This document shows, piece after piece, positions 60,766-64,000 of a DNA stretch of 64,000 nt. The DNA is from Gigaspora rosea (taxonomy: Eukaryota > Glomeromycota > Glomeromycetes > Diversisporales > Gigasporaceae). Within the stretch, counting starts at the first letter, position 1; each line of letters begins with the position of its first letter. The notes beneath the pieces were generated by a model. The model was not told the DNA's origin and did no database searches. It saw only the letters and a program-made list of their open reading frames with translations. Position numbers and translations under genes: made by a program. The stretch is taken from the NCBI GenBank assembly GCA_003550325.1, contig QKWP01000664.1, positions 62,001-126,000 on the forward strand, read 5' to 3'.

Positions 60766-63533
60766 TTATTTATTAGTTAGTGTAAAAGGAGATTTAGTAA
60801 TAAATGCCCATCTTTTTTCATGAAAGTTATTGCGGTTTTCAAAAAAGTCCTTATGCATCTCTTCTAATTCATGTTTTTCATATTCGTCCAACGATTTTGC
60901 TAATTCATCACGCATACAGATATCTTGTTTATTTTTAATAAATTTCGTAAATTTTGTGGTGTCAGCTATGGCAATGTCCATGAATCCCTTAACACTATCT
61001 AAAAAACTTTGTTCAGGGTTAGCCTGCTTTTGTTGTATCAATTTATCAAATAGACCAATTTCAATTGCTTCAACAGCAAGCAACGGTTTGGCATTCTCCT
61101 TAATTTGTTTTAACATAAACATGTTTATACGTTTAGATGCTGTATAAGTATGTAATTCTGAACCATATAAACCCATGTTTTTATAATGAGGATTTAAAAC
61201 AACTCCTGGTTTAACGAATGAAAAATCAGTCGCGAGCGCCAAGTAAACACCACCTGCACCAGCATTAGCTTGTACTGCTGCTACTGTTATAATGTTTTTT
61301 AGTTTAATAATTTCTTTAACCACTTCATTTATTGCTTTAATATTGTTCCATCCTTCTATGCTTGGATTATCAGCATGTTGAATAACGTTCAAATTAATAC
61401 CATTCGACCAATTATTCGCACTACCTGCAAATATTAATCCTTTAATAGGCATTTTTTGACATTGTTTAATCGCCTTTAAAAGTCTTTCACATTGTGAAGT
61501 ACTCATAGCTCCATTATAAAAATTAAAATGTAAGATACCATAAGAATCGAATAACTCAAAACTTATCTCTTGGAAGGTGTCAAGGGTTGGTGTTGTAAGG
61601 GTCTGTTTAGGATTGATTACAGGGATATTTTCGGATAATTTACTTAGCTGTATAGTAGCTGGTAACTTAAATGGATAAGGTCTCATTTGTGTCTTTGGCG
61701 AACGTAATTGAGACACCCAAAACGCACCGTTTTTGGTGGCAATACAAATTGCTTCGTCTCGTTTAGCAAGAACTTTTCCAGGATAAACCATTAAATCTTG
61801 ATTAATTGTTTTTTCATTGTGAGCATCATACAAAAATCTCGTGATTTTTGTACCATTAAGATCAATTTCAGCTTTAACTCCGGGTTGACTATCAGCCGCA
61901 CGTATTTTTCTTAAAATAATTTCTGTAGTATCTATTTCCCAATTTATTTGCCTATTAAAATGTGATTGTTTAATAGTTTCATGAAGTCGACCTTTCACAG
62001 AAGCATTAGCATAATTTAATGGTTCAGGTTTAAAATTATTCAATTGAAACTTTTCAACGCATTCAAGTACCAATTTGGAAGCCGTATTAATAGCATGGGA
62101 ATTATATAAATGAGTTTTAGTAATATCTTTTGGAACTAAAAAGTTTTCGCTTGCCCAAATAGCACCTGCATCCATTTCTTTATCTGCCTCAAGGACAGTA
62201 ACTCCCCACTCATCTTTTTTATCAATAATAGCCCAATCTAATGAAGAAGGACCTTTGTCACCTTTAATTCCAGGATGAACAATAAGGCATTTTACTTTGG
62301 TATAGATATCTTCAGGTATGGCTTTCATAAGTGTTGGGCAAATAATCAGATCGGGTTTATGTTGCGCAAAAGCAGAACGCATCGTATCATCTGAATCGGC
62401 AATTTGAAAAGATACTTTGTGTCCAAAGCGAAGTAATTCATTTCTTATTCGTTGAGTCATACCATTATAAGCAGAAGAAAATAATAAAAGATTTAACTTT
62501 TTCTTATTCTCAATTTTAACTATTTGATCAGAATGTCTTTGACTGGTTGCTATAATTTTTTCAACCTTCTCAACTGAATAATTTTGTCTTATTAACTTTG
62601 ATAAATTCAAAGGTGGTAAATCTTGTTGTAAAATACTCGCATTAACAGCATTAAAAGCTAGTGAAGAAACAGTAAGCAAACCAACTCCTGCTGGTACAGG
62701 AGTATAATATTTACATTTTTCATATACTGAATAATCAACATCACCCACAATACTTGAATTTCCATTAACAATGTTTGGTGGTAATCTATTAATACCTACA
62801 TCAATTACTATAACACCTGATTTAACTAAATCATCATTAACATAAAGAGCTTTACCGATAGCAACGATCAAAATATCAGCACTTTTAGTAATGTTTTTTA
62901 TATTTTCAGTGTGTATATCACAAATTGTTACTGTAGCATTATATGGTGAAGCCATTAGCATACAGGCTAGTGGTTTTCCTACAAGTTGACCTTTGCCCAT
63001 AATTACAATATGTTTACCTTCAGTTGGAATATTGTAATAATCAAAAATACTACAAATACCAAGAGGAGTAGCAGGTTTTAAACCTTTATCTAAATCAAAT
63101 AAATTACCTACAGAACCTATAGTTAATCCATCAATATCTTTATGAATAGGGATTGAATTTAAAATATTATTTTTATTAACAGAAAACCGATGGAAATGGT
63201 AATTGTACAATGATACCAGTATTACTAGGATCATTACTTAAATTTTTAATAAGTTCTTTAATTTGAGTTTCATTATATTGTGGTGAAATTTTTATTATTT
63301 AATTGCATAGGAATATCAAGTTGTTCAAACACTTTACGTTTTTTGGCCACGTAGATAGCACTATCTATTCTTGCTTTTCCTGCTGCATTTGTCGGTAAGA
63401 TAACAGTAACTTTGGGTTGAGTATTTAAGGATTTCTTGGCTTCTATAGCCGTATTCTTAATTGCATCTGCAACTGAAAAACAGTCGAGTATTTTTTTTTT
63501 GTAATAATTATTATTTGGTAGCCTTTTCAGCAT
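60766..63533 (-). CDS. FolD-HypX fusion: methylene-THF dehydrogenase/cyclohydrolase + formyltransferase + enoyl-CoA-hydratase-like
   Basis: Minus strand. The start region (63,533-63,276; ILDCFSVADAIKN, SAIYVAKKRKVFEQL with the FolD Tyr-x-x-x-Lys pair) is a FolD N-terminus. The long frame from 63,234 (822 codons, numbered here) holds FolD part two at 31-205 (KDIDGL, ATPLG, GKGQLVGKPLA, TPVPAGVG), a formyltransferase N-like domain at 246-400 (VHPGIKGDKGPSSLDWAI, EMDAGAI), a formyltransferase C-like domain at about 425-530 (RDEAICIATKNGAFWVSQL, FKLPA), and an enoyl-CoA-hydratase domain at 565-735 (NWSNGINLN, NAGAGGVYLALATD, VVLNPHYKNMGLYGSE). The last three match HypX/HoxX, which in bacteria turns formyl-THF into CO for NiFe-hydrogenase. 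Between 63,275 and 63,190 the frame changes twice (near the A5 run at about 63,283 and at about 63,188) although FolD sequence (GIIVQLPFPS) continues: sequencing indels or early decay. Confidence 0.9.
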
Positions 63534-63752
63534 TTTTTGTAAAAGTAATGATGGTTTGTTTCTTTAAAAAAATATTCTTTCGAGATGCGAAAAGCAGTTT
63601 ATTTAAAAATTTTGACTGTCCAATGGATGGTCCGTGGAATAACGTTTGGCATAAAAATAATATAAACTAATTTTACCACTTCATTTTCAATTTCCTTATT
63701 TGAAAATGATTTAGAGCGAAGCAATTAAAATTAGGCCCTGTTTTTAAAAGCC
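63534..63752. other. upstream region of the FolD-HypX gene
   Basis: About 220 bp between the start and the next MITE. No second gene. Confidence 0.4.
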
Positions 63753-63756
63753 TTAA

Positions 63757-64000
63757 TTATTGTCGCGGATCATAATGAAATCGGATTAAAATGATATATG
63801 GGTTTCTATTTAACCTTCTAACGCCAACTTATACCTGTTTAATCCCATTTATACTTGTTTAATATAAACTCTACTCTAAAACTAACCTCTAACCTTATGC
63901 AAGCGATGTTGCAATGCTACATTATGCGATGCAAGTTGCTTTAAATTTAAAAATGCACATAGAACTTATTATATAATTTTTGATCTATATAATTTATCAC
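63757..64000. mobile_element. GATCATAAT-family MITE (copy d), cut by the window end
   Basis: TTAA (63753-63756) followed by ttattgtcgcggatcataat and aaatcggattaaaatga, the clearest terminus of the family. Inner cttgtttaatataaactc and actaacctctaacc match copies a-c in reverse. The element may end at about 63,897 without its second repeat. Confidence 0.65.

Overview
The window looks like nuclear DNA from a fungus of the Glomeromycotina type (arbuscular mycorrhizal, Rhizophagus-like). The reasons are the very AT-rich sequence, short GT-AG introns, F-box/LRR gene relics, a beta-propeller/TRP-like channel family, and a dense pile of nested transposons. The taxon is inference; no marker gene is present. 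Roughly the first 55.5 kb is almost all mobile DNA and gene relics. The last 8.5 kb (55.9-63.6 kb) carries the only three host-gene candidates.

Layout. 0.2-9.9 kb: a piggyBac transposase relic with its own 92-bp intron, split by a 6.3-kb LINE whose 2,020-residue ORF is open, and again by a hAT-type MITE that itself carries a TA-flanked MITE. 10.35-11.66 kb: a tRNA-headed, poly-A-tailed retroposon (copy 1) holding a 672-base assembly gap. 12.1-18.3 and 22.1-27.3 kb: two same-strand copies of a channel gene with an N-terminal propeller, TRP-like pore segments and a C-terminal coiled coil. Both are pseudogenes; copy A was hit by retroposon copy 2 and copy B by a 909-bp element with a 9-bp target duplication. 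19.0-19.7 kb: a textbook hAT MITE. 21.2/29.0 kb: a second pair of degraded paralogues. 29.7-30.6 and 36.7-38.2 kb: LRR and F-box/LRR relics on the minus strand. 32.1-34.5 kb: a roughly 100-bp satellite array. 38.4-40.6 kb: a nested, multiply palindromic composite. 40.9-50.5 kb: several TIR elements, a minisatellite and retroposon copy 3. 51.0-55.5 kb: a hAT relic with BED-finger transposase remains, probable source family of a MITE at 42.8 kb.

Host genes. 56.1-58.5 kb (+): a ten-exon gene of unknown function. 58.8-59.4 kb (-): a four-exon, 139-residue membrane protein, possibly promethin/LDAF1-like. 60.8-63.5 kb (-): an unusual fusion of a FolD-type methylene-THF dehydrogenase/cyclohydrolase with a HypX-type protein (formyltransferase plus enoyl-CoA-hydratase-like domains). 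In bacteria HypX makes the CO ligand of NiFe-hydrogenase; a FolD-HypX fusion in a probable fungus is the most striking item here. Its N-terminal part shows two apparent frameshifts.

A cross-cutting signal: nearly every nonsense codon I could place against a paralogue or family motif is explained by C-to-T (or G-to-A) transitions.
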